From Clostridium sardiniense (GTDB taxonomy: Bacteria; Bacillota; Clostridia; Clostridiales; Clostridiaceae): 64,000 bases of DNA. Within the stretch, counting starts at the first letter, position 1, and each line of letters starts with the position of its first letter. Under the pieces are notes generated by a model. That model had not been told where the DNA came from and made no database searches. It saw nothing but the letters and a program-made list of their open reading frames with translations. Positions 45,476 through 54,530 of the stretch are shown here, piece by piece. The stretch is from positions 1 through 64,000 of the forward strand of contig NZ_JAFBDA010000012.1 of assembly GCF_016907995.1 (NCBI RefSeq), in the 5' to 3' direction. The translations under genes were made by a program, and so were the position numbers.

Positions 45476-46180
45476 ATGAAAGCATATAATGTTTTAGTAG
45501 TTGAGGATGAAAGGGAAATAGCTGATGCTATAGAAATATATCTAGTTAATCAAGGATATAAAGTTTTTAAGGGATACAATGGAGCTGAAGGTTTAAAAGT
45601 AATTAAAAAAGAAAATATTCATTTAGCGATAGTAGATATAATGATGCCAGTTATGGATGGGATAGCACTTACTATGAAGCTTAGAGAAAAGTATGACTTT
45701 CCAGTTATAATGTTATCTGCAAAATCAGAAGAAATGGATAAGATACTTGGACTTAATATAGGAGCTGATGATTATGTATCAAAACCTTTTAATTCTTTAG
45801 AACTTTTAGCTAGAGTTAATTCACAGCTTAGAAGATATGCAAAGTATTTAAATGTTGTTGAAGAGACAAAAGAAAAGGAAAATAAGATTATTATTGGTGG
45901 ATTGGAGCTTGATATAGATAGCAAAGAACTTACTTTAGATGGGGATTTAATAAAGACAACACCAATAGAATTTAAAATATTACATTTACTTATGAAGAGC
46001 GCAGGAAGGGTATTCTCTTCAGAGGAGATATATGAAAGGGTTTGGAATGAACAAGCTGTAAGTACTGATACAGTTATGGTTCATATAAGAAATATAAGGG
46101 AGAAGATAGAGATAGATCCTAAGAATCCAAAATATTTAAAGGTGGTATGGGGAGTTGGCTATAAATTTGAAAAAATTTAA
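45476..46180 (+). CDS. OmpR/PhoB-family response regulator
   Basis: The 234-residue regulator has a receiver domain (about 1-120) with VVEDERE at the acidic pocket, phospho-acceptor Asp54 in IVDIMMP and Lys in VSKPF. A winged-helix DNA-binding domain follows (about 135-232), ending in VWGVGYKFEKI. It resembles the VanR group. Its end overlaps the sensor kinase frame, so the two are coupled. Target genes are unknown. Confidence 0.92.
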   Translation: MKAYNVLVVEDEREIADAIEIYLVNQGYKVFKGYNGAEGLKVIKKENIHLAIVDIMMPVMDGIALTMKLREKYDFPVIMLSAKSEEMDKILGLNIGADDYVSKPFNSLELLARVNSQLRRYAKYLNVVEETKEKENKIIIGGLELDIDSKELTLDGDLIKTTPIEFKILHLLMKSAGRVFSSEEIYERVWNEQAVSTDTVMVHIRNIREKIEIDPKNPKYLKVVWGVGYKFEKI

Positions 46181-48341
46181 TAATAAGTTAGAAAAGTTTA
46201 ATGATAAAAAGAAGATAAGTGCAATAATTTTAAGCCTTATAATGATAATTTCTATAGGATTATGCATGATGTATCCTAAAATAAATGAAGAATATAGATC
46301 TAATTTTGATAACTTCAATAGAAATGAAAAATTTTATGAAAAGATATATGGATCAATGTATTCTAGTTATTTTTGGATATTAGGAAATAAAGTAGATGAA
46401 AATACAGATAAAGTAGAAGAAGTTAAATATGATGTTTTAGTTAAAGATAAATATAAGTACTATGAAAACTTTATAGAGGAATTTAATAATAGTCTATTTC
46501 CAGAATGGGAGAGATATTTGCATGACGATATGCTAGCAACTTATACAAAAAATAAAGAAAATGATTTTATTATTAGTACTGGAAATGTTGCAATATCAGA
46601 TTTATTATATTTTAATGAAGATAGAAGGTTTGGAAAGAGTAATTTTGATTTTTATGTAATTATGGATTTTGATAAGAATGGCAATTTAACAATAACAGAT
46701 ATATGGGGAGATACTGAGGAGAATTTTAAAAGAAATATTAAATTAGCAACAGAAAAGAGTAGAGTCCCAAGTAATTACTTAAATCCTATAAAAGATGCTA
46801 CATTAGCTTTTGCAGTTCCTACAGGTGCTTATGCTTATTATACGAATACTGCTATAGAAGAAGCAATAAACTCTGAATCATTTATATATATAAATGTACC
46901 ATTAGGTATAATTATATTACTTGCAATATTTATTCCATATAAAGTATTAAAGAAAATTATTGGGTTTAAGATATTTAAAAAGCTACCGTTTGAAATAAAT
47001 ATATTACTTACTGCATTTATATTGTTTTTAATAATACAAGCACCAAGTTCCATTATGCTTAAAACTATAGAAGATACATTTGTTTTTTCTTCACATCTTT
47101 CAGTATCTAATGAAACTAAAAATGTTTTTGTGTATATTGCAAATATATTCTATTGGTTTATATGCTTTACTTATATATTCTATGAAGTAATATATATTAA
47201 ATATATATTTAAAGAAGGAGTAAAAAGATATTTTAAACAAAATATATTATTAGTTAAATTCTTTAGTAAAATTAATAAAGGATTAGGTAAACTATTTAAA
47301 TATGTTAGAAATATAGATTTAAGAGAGAAGAACAATAAAAAAATATTTGTAATAATAGTGATTAATTTTATTATTATATGTATGATTTTCTATATAGTTG
47401 TAATATGTGCATATACCTTTGGAGGCGGAGGATATTTAATAGTATTATCAATATTTTCAATTTACTTAGTAATAATGTTTATAATACTTAAAAGATCTGA
47501 AAAGAAGATATCTTCAAATTATAAAAGATTACTTAAACAAACACATGAGATGTCAAACGGAAATTTAGACTTTAAGGTTGATGAAGACTTGGGTATGTTT
47601 AATGAATTAAAAGATGAACTTCAAAAGATACAAGGTGGATTTAAGAAAGCTGTAGATGAAGAAGTTAAAAGTCAGAATATGAAAACTGAACTTATATCTA
47701 ATGTATCCCACGATCTAAAGACTCCATTAACATCAATAATATCTTATGTAGATTTATTAAAAAGTGAAGAAGATGAGAATAAGAAAAAACAATATATAGA
47801 AACATTAGATAAAAAATCTCAAAGGCTTAAAGTTTTAATTGAAGATCTATTTGAGATGAGCAAAGCATCTAGTGGAAATATAAATTTAAATATAATAGAC
47901 GTTGATATAATATCTTTAATAAAGCAAACTATGATAGAACTTAATGATAAAATAAAAGAATCAACTGTAAAGTTTAAGTTTAATCATCAAGAAGAAAAGA
48001 TAATCTTACCTTTAGATAGTCAAAGAACTTTTAGAGTTTTTGAAAATCTTATACTGAATATAACTAAGTATTCTATGAAAAATTCAAGAGCATATATTGA
48101 TGTTATAAAAAGGGAAGATAAAGTTCAAATAACCTTAAGAAATATATCAGAGAATGAACTAGATTTTAGAGAAGCGGAAATAGTAGAGAGGTTCGTTAGA
48201 GGCGATAAGTCCCGTAATACGGAAGGCTCTGGTCTTGGACTTGCAATAGCAAAAAGCTTTGTTGAACTTCAAGGTGGAACTTTTAATATAAGTTTAGATG
48301 GAGACTTATTTAAGGTAATGATAGAATTTAATATAAACTAG
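46155..48341 (+). CDS. Membrane sensor histidine kinase with enlarged N-terminal region
   Basis: This kinase is the partner of the OmpR-type regulator. No ATG is available near the overlap; translation begins at a TTG, either 46155 or, more likely, 46167 (GGGGAG lies 12 bases before). About 728 residues follow. There is one transmembrane helix near 20-40 and an extracellular region to about 250. A group of about five helices runs from 250 to 460, then HAMP, HisKA with phospho-acceptor His519 in SNVSHDLKTP, and HATPase_c ending in SGLGLAIAKSFVELQGG. The multi-helix block between sensor and HAMP is unusual for VanS-type kinases and could sense lipids or membrane state. Confidence 0.85.
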   Translation: MAINLKKFNNKLEKFNDKKKISAIILSLIMIISIGLCMMYPKINEEYRSNFDNFNRNEKFYEKIYGSMYSSYFWILGNKVDENTDKVEEVKYDVLVKDKYKYYENFIEEFNNSLFPEWERYLHDDMLATYTKNKENDFIISTGNVAISDLLYFNEDRRFGKSNFDFYVIMDFDKNGNLTITDIWGDTEENFKRNIKLATEKSRVPSNYLNPIKDATLAFAVPTGAYAYYTNTAIEEAINSESFIYINVPLGIIILLAIFIPYKVLKKIIGFKIFKKLPFEINILLTAFILFLIIQAPSSIMLKTIEDTFVFSSHLSVSNETKNVFVYIANIFYWFICFTYIFYEVIYIKYIFKEGVKRYFKQNILLVKFFSKINKGLGKLFKYVRNIDLREKNNKKIFVIIVINFIIICMIFYIVVICAYTFGGGGYLIVLSIFSIYLVIMFIILKRSEKKISSNYKRLLKQTHEMSNGNLDFKVDEDLGMFNELKDELQKIQGGFKKAVDEEVKSQNMKTELISNVSHDLKTPLTSIISYVDLLKSEEDENKKKQYIETLDKKSQRLKVLIEDLFEMSKASSGNINLNIIDVDIISLIKQTMIELNDKIKESTVKFKFNHQEEKIILPLDSQRTFRVFENLILNITKYSMKNSRAYIDVIKREDKVQITLRNISENELDFREAEIVERFVRGDKSRNTEGSGLGLAIAKSFVELQGGTFNISLDGDLFKVMIEFNIN

Positions 48342-48768
48342 ATTTAAATTTTTGTATAAAGTAAAATAGTTTATATATTTATTTTAATATATATTAAATC
48401 TATATTGATTATGGAAGAGATAAATAGAATAATTATATAATTCTAGCAAATAAGGTATTTAAATATTCATTATTAAAATTCGAAGATAGAATTAAAGCAA
48501 GAAGTTTTATAAAAATAAATCTATAGAAGAAAACTTATAAGTATTATTAAAATTAATTGCAGAAAGAAAATAAGAATTAAATAATTAATATTTTATGGTA
48601 ATACAATTGATATTGCCATAATTTTTTTTAGAAGAGTGTTATTGTAAGGTTTTTATAAAATAATTAATAAAATTAAATAAATCTATACAAAATGTATATA
48701 AGTTGTTAACAAATGTAATTATTTACTATGGTAAGATATTCTTGTATTTACACTAAGGAGGAATAATA
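48342..48768. other. Gene-free gap after the two-component system
   Basis: 427 bases with no supported gene. It contains one hairpin terminator at 48593-48628 and, before the next gene, only weak promoter-like boxes (TTGTTA at 48703-48708, TATGGT at 48727-48732). Translation of the middle part in all frames meets frequent stops. Confidence 0.5.
48593..48628 (+). terminator. Hairpin terminator in the gap
   Basis: TTATGGTAATA / TATTGCCATAA with an 8-T run. It is about 250 bases past the kinase stop, so it ends either a long 3' untranslated region or a separate short transcript. Confidence 0.65.
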
Positions 48769-49326
48769 ATGTCAAAAGAGAAGAAGTCAATATTTAAAAG
48801 ATGGTGGTTCTGGCTAATAGTAGTAATAATTATAATAGGGGCAGTACAAGCTGGTTCAAACAAACCAACTAAAGTTGATGGTTCATCAAATACAGCTAGC
48901 AATTCATCAGATAACTCAAAGAAAGAGAAGTCTAATGAAACACAAACTTTTAAAGTTGGAGACACTATACAAACAAAGGATTTTAAAATAAAGGTTAATA
49001 AAATAACTACAAGTAACGGAAGTGAATTCGTTAAACCACAAAAAGGAAATGAATTTGTAAAAGTTGATGTAACTGTTGAAAATACTTCAAAAGAAGAACA
49101 AGCAGTTTCATCTGTCATGATGTTTAAAGTGGTTGATAAAGATGGAAGATCATGTAATCAGGCAATTACTGAAAATCAAAAAGGTCAATTAGATGGTAAA
49201 GTAGCTCCAGGAAGAAAAATAACTGGTGAATATATTGTTGAAGCGCCAAAAGGAGAAAAAGGATTAGAATTGCAATTTGATAGTTCATTACTTTCAAGTG
49301 GACAAGTAATAGTTAAATTAAATTAA
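48769..49326 (+). CDS. Exported DUF4352-family protein
   Basis: The 185-residue protein has basic residues then a hydrophobic anchor (about 12-28), a Ser/Asn-rich linker (about 34-60), and a DUF4352 immunoglobulin-like domain. The domain motif reads GNEFVKVDVTVENTSKEEQAV near residues 88-108. The anchor lacks a lipobox cysteine. Such proteins sit on the outer face of the membrane; their function is largely unknown, with some roles in cell-envelope or sporulation processes. AAGGAGG gives a strong start. It is monocistronic. Confidence 0.82.
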   Translation: MSKEKKSIFKRWWFWLIVVIIIIGAVQAGSNKPTKVDGSSNTASNSSDNSKKEKSNETQTFKVGDTIQTKDFKIKVNKITTSNGSEFVKPQKGNEFVKVDVTVENTSKEEQAVSSVMMFKVVDKDGRSCNQAITENQKGQLDGKVAPGRKITGEYIVEAPKGEKGLELQFDSSLLSSGQVIVKLN

Positions 49327-49333
49327 TTAAAAT

Positions 49334-49360
49334 AAAAGCCGGTTTAATCGGCTTTTATTT
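49334..49360 (+). terminator. Terminator after the DUF4352 gene
   Basis: AAAAGCCG / CGGCTTTT stem with a 7-base loop and trailing TATTT. Confidence 0.82.
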
Positions 49361-49387
49361 ATAATATATTAGGATATAAATGATATT

Positions 49388-49430
49388 AAAAAGAGGATAT
49401 ATAAGTTTAGTATTAAACTTATATATCCTC
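49388..49430 (-). terminator. Terminator after the nucleosidase gene (minus strand)
   Basis: Perfect 17-bp stem GAGGATATATAAGTTTA / TAAACTTATATATCCTC with a 4-base loop. On the minus strand it is followed by TTTTT. Confidence 0.85.
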
Positions 49431-49456
49431 ATTATGTTATGGTGTAGTTATTAATT

Positions 49457-50254
49457 TTACATTTTTTCAAACATAGATTTTAATATAGCTGTTGAATTTT
49501 TAACTCCAATTGGAATGAACTCTTTATAATCCATTGTTGCACCGTTATTTGCATTATCTGAAATTGAACGGATGATTACAAATGGAACATTATTAAGATA
49601 TGCAACTTGAGCAATAGCTGCGCTTTCCATTTCTACAGCAGAAGCATTAAAATTCTTTTCAATCTCAGCTACCTTATCATGACTTGCAATAAATTGATCT
49701 CCTGATACTATTCTTCCTACATGAGATTTAATATCTTTATGATCTTTTGTAGCTTCGATAGCTAAATTTAATAATCTTTCATCAGCTTTAAAATCATAAA
49801 CATCCATTCTAGGAATTTGTCCAACCTTATCACCAAATACTGATGTATCCACATCATGTTGAACATAAGTATCTCCTATAACGATATCCCCTGGATATAT
49901 ATCTTTGGATACTCCACCAGCTACACCAATATTTATTAATGAATTAACTTTAAATTCACTTACTAATATTTGTGCACATGATGCAGCATTAACTTTACCG
50001 ACACCTGATACTACAGCAACTACAGGCTTTCCCCATAAGTTTCCTTCATAAAATGTTAAGTCATTTTTCTTAACTTCTTTAGTATCCTTCATATCTTTTA
50101 AAAGAACTTCAAGTTCCTCATTCATAGCTCCTATAATACCTATAGTTTCCTTTGTGTTAGTAGCAGATTTTGATGAATTGCTACAGCCAAGGAAAGTAGT
50201 TGATGTTATTAATATCATAGATATTAATATTAATAATCTCTTTTGTAATTTCAA
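49457..50254 (-). CDS. Lipoprotein 5'-methylthioadenosine/S-adenosylhomocysteine nucleosidase
   Basis: This enzyme hydrolyses MTA and SAH to adenine and a thioribose product. The 265 residues include an N-terminal extension that is a lipoprotein signal peptide with lipobox FLGC (Cys24), followed by a Ser/Thr/Asn linker. The nucleosidase domain begins with IGIIGAMNEELEVLL, and the family's substrate Glu in VEMESAA and catalytic Asp in SISDNAN are both present. The family is normally cytoplasmic, so a surface-anchored copy is notable. Translation starts at TTG, 8 bases after GGGGG. A separate cytoplasmic Pfs may exist elsewhere in the genome. Confidence 0.88.
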   Translation of the reverse strand: MKLQKRLLILISMILITSTTFLGCSNSSKSATNTKETIGIIGAMNEELEVLLKDMKDTKEVKKNDLTFYEGNLWGKPVVAVVSGVGKVNAASCAQILVSEFKVNSLINIGVAGGVSKDIYPGDIVIGDTYVQHDVDTSVFGDKVGQIPRMDVYDFKADERLLNLAIEATKDHKDIKSHVGRIVSGDQFIASHDKVAEIEKNFNASAVEMESAAIAQVAYLNNVPFVIIRSISDNANNGATMDYKEFIPIGVKNSTAILKSMFEKM

Positions 50255-50709
50255 AATTTTGTCCCCCTAAATAAGATTTAATATGTACAATTACGAATTA
50301 TAAATATGATTTTACATATAATATTCGTAATACGAAAGTTATTATACTGGAAAAACACGAATAAAACAACAAGTTTATTAAAAAAAGTTCAGTAAATATC
50401 TTTTTTACTATAAAAATGTAAAAATAAAATAAAAACCTATTGTAATAAAAAGGTAAAAATGAAAAAATAGTAGTTTTTATAGGTAAGTTTACAACTTCTC
50501 CAAATTCGATTAGTAATTATTTAAAAACATTCATGTTTCGTTCTTTGACTTGAATTATAAGTAGCATTAAAATTAAGAAGTACTTAGAGATAAGTGTAAA
50601 TATTATAAAATTAATACAATGAATAAATAAAAATTAAAATAAATATTTGATAAAATAATATTTTAACTTTTATTTATCCACTGAATTTATAAAAATTGGA
50701 GGGATAATT
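50255..50709. other. Divergent intergenic region with an inverted repeat
   Basis: 455 bases with no gene. It must hold promoters for the nucleosidase (minus) and the YhiM-like gene (plus). The main structure is the 9-bp perfect repeat at 50290-50331. Confidence 0.5.
50290..50331. repeat. Perfect 9-bp inverted repeat upstream of the nucleosidase gene
   Basis: ATTACGAAT (50290-50298) and ATTCGTAAT (50323-50331) with a 24-base spacer. The position, 36-77 bases before the TTG start on the minus strand, suits an operator or a leader hairpin. Confidence 0.45.
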
Positions 50710-51774
50710 ATGAATATTTACATTAGCATATTGTTTCGTGCAATACCACTATTAATGGGTGCTGTATGTTTAGGATATGGTTTTTATGTTAATGCATTAA
50801 AACAAGCAACGGGAACAGGATTTATTGTTGCAGGACATGTTCTTATATTTTTAACAGCAATATGTATTGCATTATTTACAACTGCTGCGACAATCATAAG
50901 ACAAATAATAAATAAATATAATAACTTTTATAAATGGATATTACCTATAATAGGTTATGCAAGTGGAATTTTTACAGTTATTGCAGGTATTTATTTTTGG
51001 AGAACAGCAGGAGATAATGCAGCTTATTTTGTATCAGGAAATATAATATTTGCTGTAGGATTAATAACCTGTTGTGTAGCAACAGTTGCAACATCTTCGA
51101 CTAAATTTTCTATGATAACTAAAAATGAAGATGCTTTAAAACCAGGAGAAAAACCAAAAGGTGGATTCACAAGTGGTCAGGCTAAAGCATTAATAGCTGT
51201 TCCTATAATTTGTACAATAGTTGGACTTGCAAGAGGAGTATATTTAATATTTAGTGAAGAAATAACACCACATTTTGTAGCAGCTCATGTAGTAATAGGA
51301 ATATCACTAATATGTGCAAGTTTAATTGCATTAGTAGTAACTATTGTTAGACAAATACAAAATGTATTCTCTAATAAAGAAAGATGGAAATGGAGTAAAT
51401 TCGTAATTTTAATGGGTACAATAGATTTAGTATGGGGTATTATAATACTTATAGTATGTAAGAGCCCAGCTTGGATTGCTCCAGGCTATGTAATGATTGG
51501 ACTTGGATTTGTATGCTATAGTATTTCAAGTAAGGTAATATTACTTGCCGCTGTATGGCGCCAATCTTGTGCATTAGGTAATAGAATACCATTAATACCA
51601 GTAATAACAGCACTTATTTGCTTATTTTTAGCAGCATTTTTATTAGAAGCTGCACAATTTAATGCTGCATACTTTGTTCCAGCGCGTGTTATGGTAGGAC
51701 TTGGAGCTGTATGCTTTACATTATTCTCAATAGTTTCAATATTAGAAAGTGGAACATCAAAACAAGTTGAATGA
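50710..51774 (+). CDS. yhiM: YhiM-family (DUF2776) inner membrane protein
   Basis: The 354-residue protein has about ten hydrophobic segments and follows E. coli YhiM closely from start to end. Shared stretches include MNIYI at the start, PIIGYA, HVVIGISLICASLIALV, CYSISSKV and the C-terminal RVMVGLGAVCFTLFSIVSILE. E. coli YhiM has been linked to acid resistance and low-pH survival. The molecular function is unknown. GGAGGG gives a strong start; the gene is alone with its own terminator. The family is best known from enterobacteria, so its presence here may reflect transfer or an older shared gut function. Confidence 0.88.
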   Translation: MNIYISILFRAIPLLMGAVCLGYGFYVNALKQATGTGFIVAGHVLIFLTAICIALFTTAATIIRQIINKYNNFYKWILPIIGYASGIFTVIAGIYFWRTAGDNAAYFVSGNIIFAVGLITCCVATVATSSTKFSMITKNEDALKPGEKPKGGFTSGQAKALIAVPIICTIVGLARGVYLIFSEEITPHFVAAHVVIGISLICASLIALVVTIVRQIQNVFSNKERWKWSKFVILMGTIDLVWGIIILIVCKSPAWIAPGYVMIGLGFVCYSISSKVILLAAVWRQSCALGNRIPLIPVITALICLFLAAFLLEAAQFNAAYFVPARVMVGLGAVCFTLFSIVSILESGTSKQVE

Positions 51775-51807
51775 TATAAATATTAAATATATAAGTATTT
51801 AATACTG

Positions 51808-51844
51808 ATAAGCCTAAAGGAGATAAATCCTTTAGGCTTATTTT
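51808..51844 (+). terminator. Terminator after the yhiM-like gene
   Basis: ATAAGCCTAAAGG / CCTTTAGGCTTAT perfect stem followed by TTTT. Confidence 0.85.
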
Positions 51845-52031
51845 CGTAGTATAAAAATATAATTTATAAAATAATATGTAAGTATGACTATTAATAAAAA
51901 TAAAGAGTATAAAAAAAAATATTAAATAATTATTAATAATATAAAAAGAGTTATATAATACCTTTTATGTAGGAAAAATATAGTATATAATATAAGCATA
52001 TAATATATAAAAATAAACGGAGGAGATAATA

Positions 52032-52682
52032 ATGATTAGTAGAAGTGAAATTAAAACTATGGCAAAGGAACAATTAAGGGGAAATTGGGGAATTGCAGTA
52101 TTAACATTTTTAATTTATGGAATAATAATAAGTTCATCAGGATTTGAAAAGACAATTGATAGACTACCATTTATAGATTCTTCTTTATCAACTTATTATG
52201 GTTTATCTATTTCTATAAATATAATAGCTTTATTACTTGGAGGACTGGTTTCAGTTGGTATTAGTAAATTTTCATTAAATTTAGTTAGACATGAAAATGC
52301 AAGCCTTGGAGATTTATTCTCAAATTTTAATATTTATCTAAAAACTTTAGGATTATATTTACTTATGGGAATAGCTGTTGCTATAGGTTTAATATTATTA
52401 ATAGTACCAGGAATTATACTATCTCTTATGTTCTCACAAGTATATTATATCTTAAGTGAAGATAATGAAAAATCTATAACTCAATGCTTAGAGGAAAGTG
52501 CTAGATTAATGAAAGGTTATAAATGGGATTACTTTGTACTAGAATTAAGCTTTATTGGATGGTGGATAGTTTCATTAATAACATGCGGAATAGGTGCTTT
52601 ATGGGTAGCTCCATATCAAGGTATAACAGAAGCAAATTATTACATGAAATTAAAAGAAGAAAATAGATTTACTAAATTATAA
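52032..52682 (+). CDS. DUF975-family membrane protein
   Basis: The 216-residue protein has four or five membrane helices and the DUF975 pattern: an N-terminal amphipathic start (SRSEIKTMAKEQLRGNWGIAVL), a central small-residue-rich helix pair and the C-terminal WVAPYQGITEANYYMKL. Function is unknown; the family is common and often multi-copy in Firmicutes. GGAGGAG precedes the ATG. It is monocistronic. Confidence 0.88.
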   Translation: MISRSEIKTMAKEQLRGNWGIAVLTFLIYGIIISSSGFEKTIDRLPFIDSSLSTYYGLSISINIIALLLGGLVSVGISKFSLNLVRHENASLGDLFSNFNIYLKTLGLYLLMGIAVAIGLILLIVPGIILSLMFSQVYYILSEDNEKSITQCLEESARLMKGYKWDYFVLELSFIGWWIVSLITCGIGALWVAPYQGITEANYYMKLKEENRFTKL

Positions 52683-52703
52683 AAATAAAATTATAGTTAT
52701 TTT

Positions 52704-52741
52704 GAAAGCTGATTTTGTATTTTACAAAATCAGCTTTTTAA
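52704..52741 (+). terminator. Terminator after the DUF975 gene
   Basis: Perfect AAAGCTGATTTTGT / ACAAAATCAGCTTT stem with a 4-base loop and a T-run. Confidence 0.85.
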
Positions 52742-52869
52742 ATTAAAGCATTTTTTAGATAAGATATTATATAAAACAAGAAAATTAATTGAATAAATAG
52801 TAAAATATATAGATAAATGGTAAAATGAATATATTTAATTATAAATAGAATTAGAAAGTAAGGGAGTGA

Positions 52870-53424
52870 ATGATGAAAACACTTATAAATTTAAAAAGAA
52901 AAGATGGATTAAATATAATAGCAGAAATTAAAGAATTAGATGAGACTTATATTCATAAAATTATGACACTTCAAAATAATATCATTGATAATATTGATAA
53001 TAAAGAATTGTATGCCCTAACTTCAGAAAATGAATTTAGAGAAATAATTAATGGAAAAGGAAAGGTTATTGGATGTCTAACAAAGAATGAAGAATTAATA
53101 GCTCTTGGAGTTTATGGGAATTTTAAATATGATAAAAATAATTATGGACATGATATAGATATTAAAGGAGAGAAGCTTTTAACTATAGGACAAATTGAAT
53201 CAATAATAGTAAGTGAGGAATATAGGGGAAATAGACTTCAAGAAAAACTTTGCAAGATATTAGAAGAGATAGGGAAATTAAATAAAACATCTATTATGTG
53301 TGCAACAGTATCACCAAACAATCATTTTAGTCTAAAGAATTTTTTATTATTAGGATATGAAGTACAGAAAGAAAAGCTTAAATATGGTGGTATGAGAAGA
53401 TATATTTTAGTGAAGCAGTTATAG
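52870..53424 (+). CDS. GNAT-family N-acetyltransferase
   Basis: This is a predicted acetyltransferase of 183 or 184 residues. Two ATG codons (52870 and 52873) compete behind GGGAGTG; the second has slightly better spacing. The acetyl-CoA region reads IESIIVSEEYRGNRLQEKLCKILEE (about 115-139) and the C-terminal part SPNNHFSLKNFLLLGYE supports the fold. The Gln in the Q/RxxGxG/A loop is weakly conserved, and the substrate is unknown. The RpiR-type regulator starts 38 bases later, so co-transcription is possible. Confidence 0.75.
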   Translation: MMKTLINLKRKDGLNIIAEIKELDETYIHKIMTLQNNIIDNIDNKELYALTSENEFREIINGKGKVIGCLTKNEELIALGVYGNFKYDKNNYGHDIDIKGEKLLTIGQIESIIVSEEYRGNRLQEKLCKILEEIGKLNKTSIMCATVSPNNHFSLKNFLLLGYEVQKEKLKYGGMRRYILVKQL

Positions 53425-53461
53425 ATTTGATATAATTGTATTAGGTATGGGAGGATTGAGT

Positions 53462-54238
53462 ATGAGGCTTGAGGAACTTATAAATAAGCATTATGATAAA
53501 TTAAATCATAATGATATGCACATATGGAAGTATATATTTAATAATAAAAAAGAATGTACTAATTTAACAATTGATGAATTAGCAGCAAAGTGTAATGTTT
53601 CAAGAACAACAATATTAAGATTTGCACAAAAGCTATCACTAAAGGGATATAGTGAGCTTAAAACATATTTAAGATGGGAACTTGATGAAAATAATTATAT
53701 TGAAGAAGATATAATAAATAGGATTTGTAATGACTTTAATAGATCTATTGAAGATATGAGACAGAAAGATTTTACTAAAATATGCAGAATGATTTATGAA
53801 GCAAAAAGGGTGTTTGTATATGGGACAGGAGCTGTTCAAACATCAGTAGCACAGGAAATAAAGAGAATATTTTTATCAGGTCAAGAATGTTTTTATATTG
53901 TAGATGGTGGAGATGAGACGGAAATGCTATTAAGAACTATCTCTTCAGATGATCTTATAATATTGATTTCTTTAACTGGAGAATCAGATCATATAATAAA
54001 TTTTGCAAAGGGCTTAAACTTAAGAAATGTACCAATAATATCAATAACAAAGCTTAAAAATAATGAATTAGCAAGATTAAGCAAAGAAAATATATACATA
54101 ACAACATCTATGCTTAATATTGGAACCGAAAGGGAATACGAAGCAACAACAGCCTTTTTCATATTAGTAGAGATATTATTTGTAAAATATAGTGTGTATA
54201 AGAGTAAACGTAAGGAAGATGTTTTAATTAACAACTAA
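53462..54238 (+). CDS. MurR/RpiR-family regulator of alpha-glucoside uptake
   Basis: The 258-residue transcription factor has an N-terminal HTH_6 domain (TIDELAAKCNVSRTTILRFAQKL, helix-turn-helix near residues 32-54) and a C-terminal SIS sugar-phosphate-sensing domain with FVYGTGAVQTSVA and LISLTGESDHI. GGGAGG 8 bases upstream supports ATG 53462. It lies just before the glvC-like gene and, like GlvR in Bacillus, probably activates or represses the cluster in response to a phosphorylated disaccharide. Confidence 0.87.
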   Translation: MRLEELINKHYDKLNHNDMHIWKYIFNNKKECTNLTIDELAAKCNVSRTTILRFAQKLSLKGYSELKTYLRWELDENNYIEEDIINRICNDFNRSIEDMRQKDFTKICRMIYEAKRVFVYGTGAVQTSVAQEIKRIFLSGQECFYIVDGGDETEMLLRTISSDDLIILISLTGESDHIINFAKGLNLRNVPIISITKLKNNELARLSKENIYITTSMLNIGTEREYEATTAFFILVEILFVKYSVYKSKRKEDVLINN

Positions 54239-54251
54239 AAATAACAGCAAA

Positions 54252-54288
54252 TAAAAGTAAGCAATTAAAAGCTTACTTTTATTTTTTT
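54252..54288 (+). terminator. Terminator after the RpiR-type regulator
   Basis: AAAAGTAAGC / GCTTACTTTT with an 8-base loop and a 7-T run. Confidence 0.82.
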
Positions 54289-54416
54289 GAAGAGAATAAT
54301 TAAGTAATACATGAAATTTATTAGTATTGCCTTGAATTTAAAGTTATTAAAGTAGTTAAAATTTAAATTGTGTGAAAAATCACTAATAAAGAGAGAAATC
54401 ACAATATGTGAGAATG

Positions 54417-54491
54417 GGTACCTATATGCTCCAAAAGTCTTGATAACGTTTAATTTAATTGGTAATATCTTGAATATGAGGTACCTCTCAT
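54417..54491. promoter_or_regulatory. Paired GGTACC elements before the glv cluster (candidate operator)
   Basis: GGTACC at 54417-54422 and again at 54480-54485, exactly 63 bases apart, six helical turns. The second sits in a larger palindrome, GAGGTACCTC, with ATGAG/CTCAT-like flanks. They lie in the 240-base gap between regulator and transporter genes and are candidate sites for the RpiR-type protein. Confidence 0.4.
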
Positions 54492-54530
54492 GTTAATAAA
54501 GAGTTTTATAGATGGGAGAGAATAAAAGTT

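Noticed and set aside
48481..48600. Possible decayed coding remnant in the gap after the sensor kinase
   Set aside because: Short stretches look protein-like, but stops are frequent in every frame and no family is recognisable.
54440..54460. cre-like sequence TGATAACGTTTAAT before glvC
   Set aside because: Several mismatches to the cre consensus, including the 3' CA; too weak to report.
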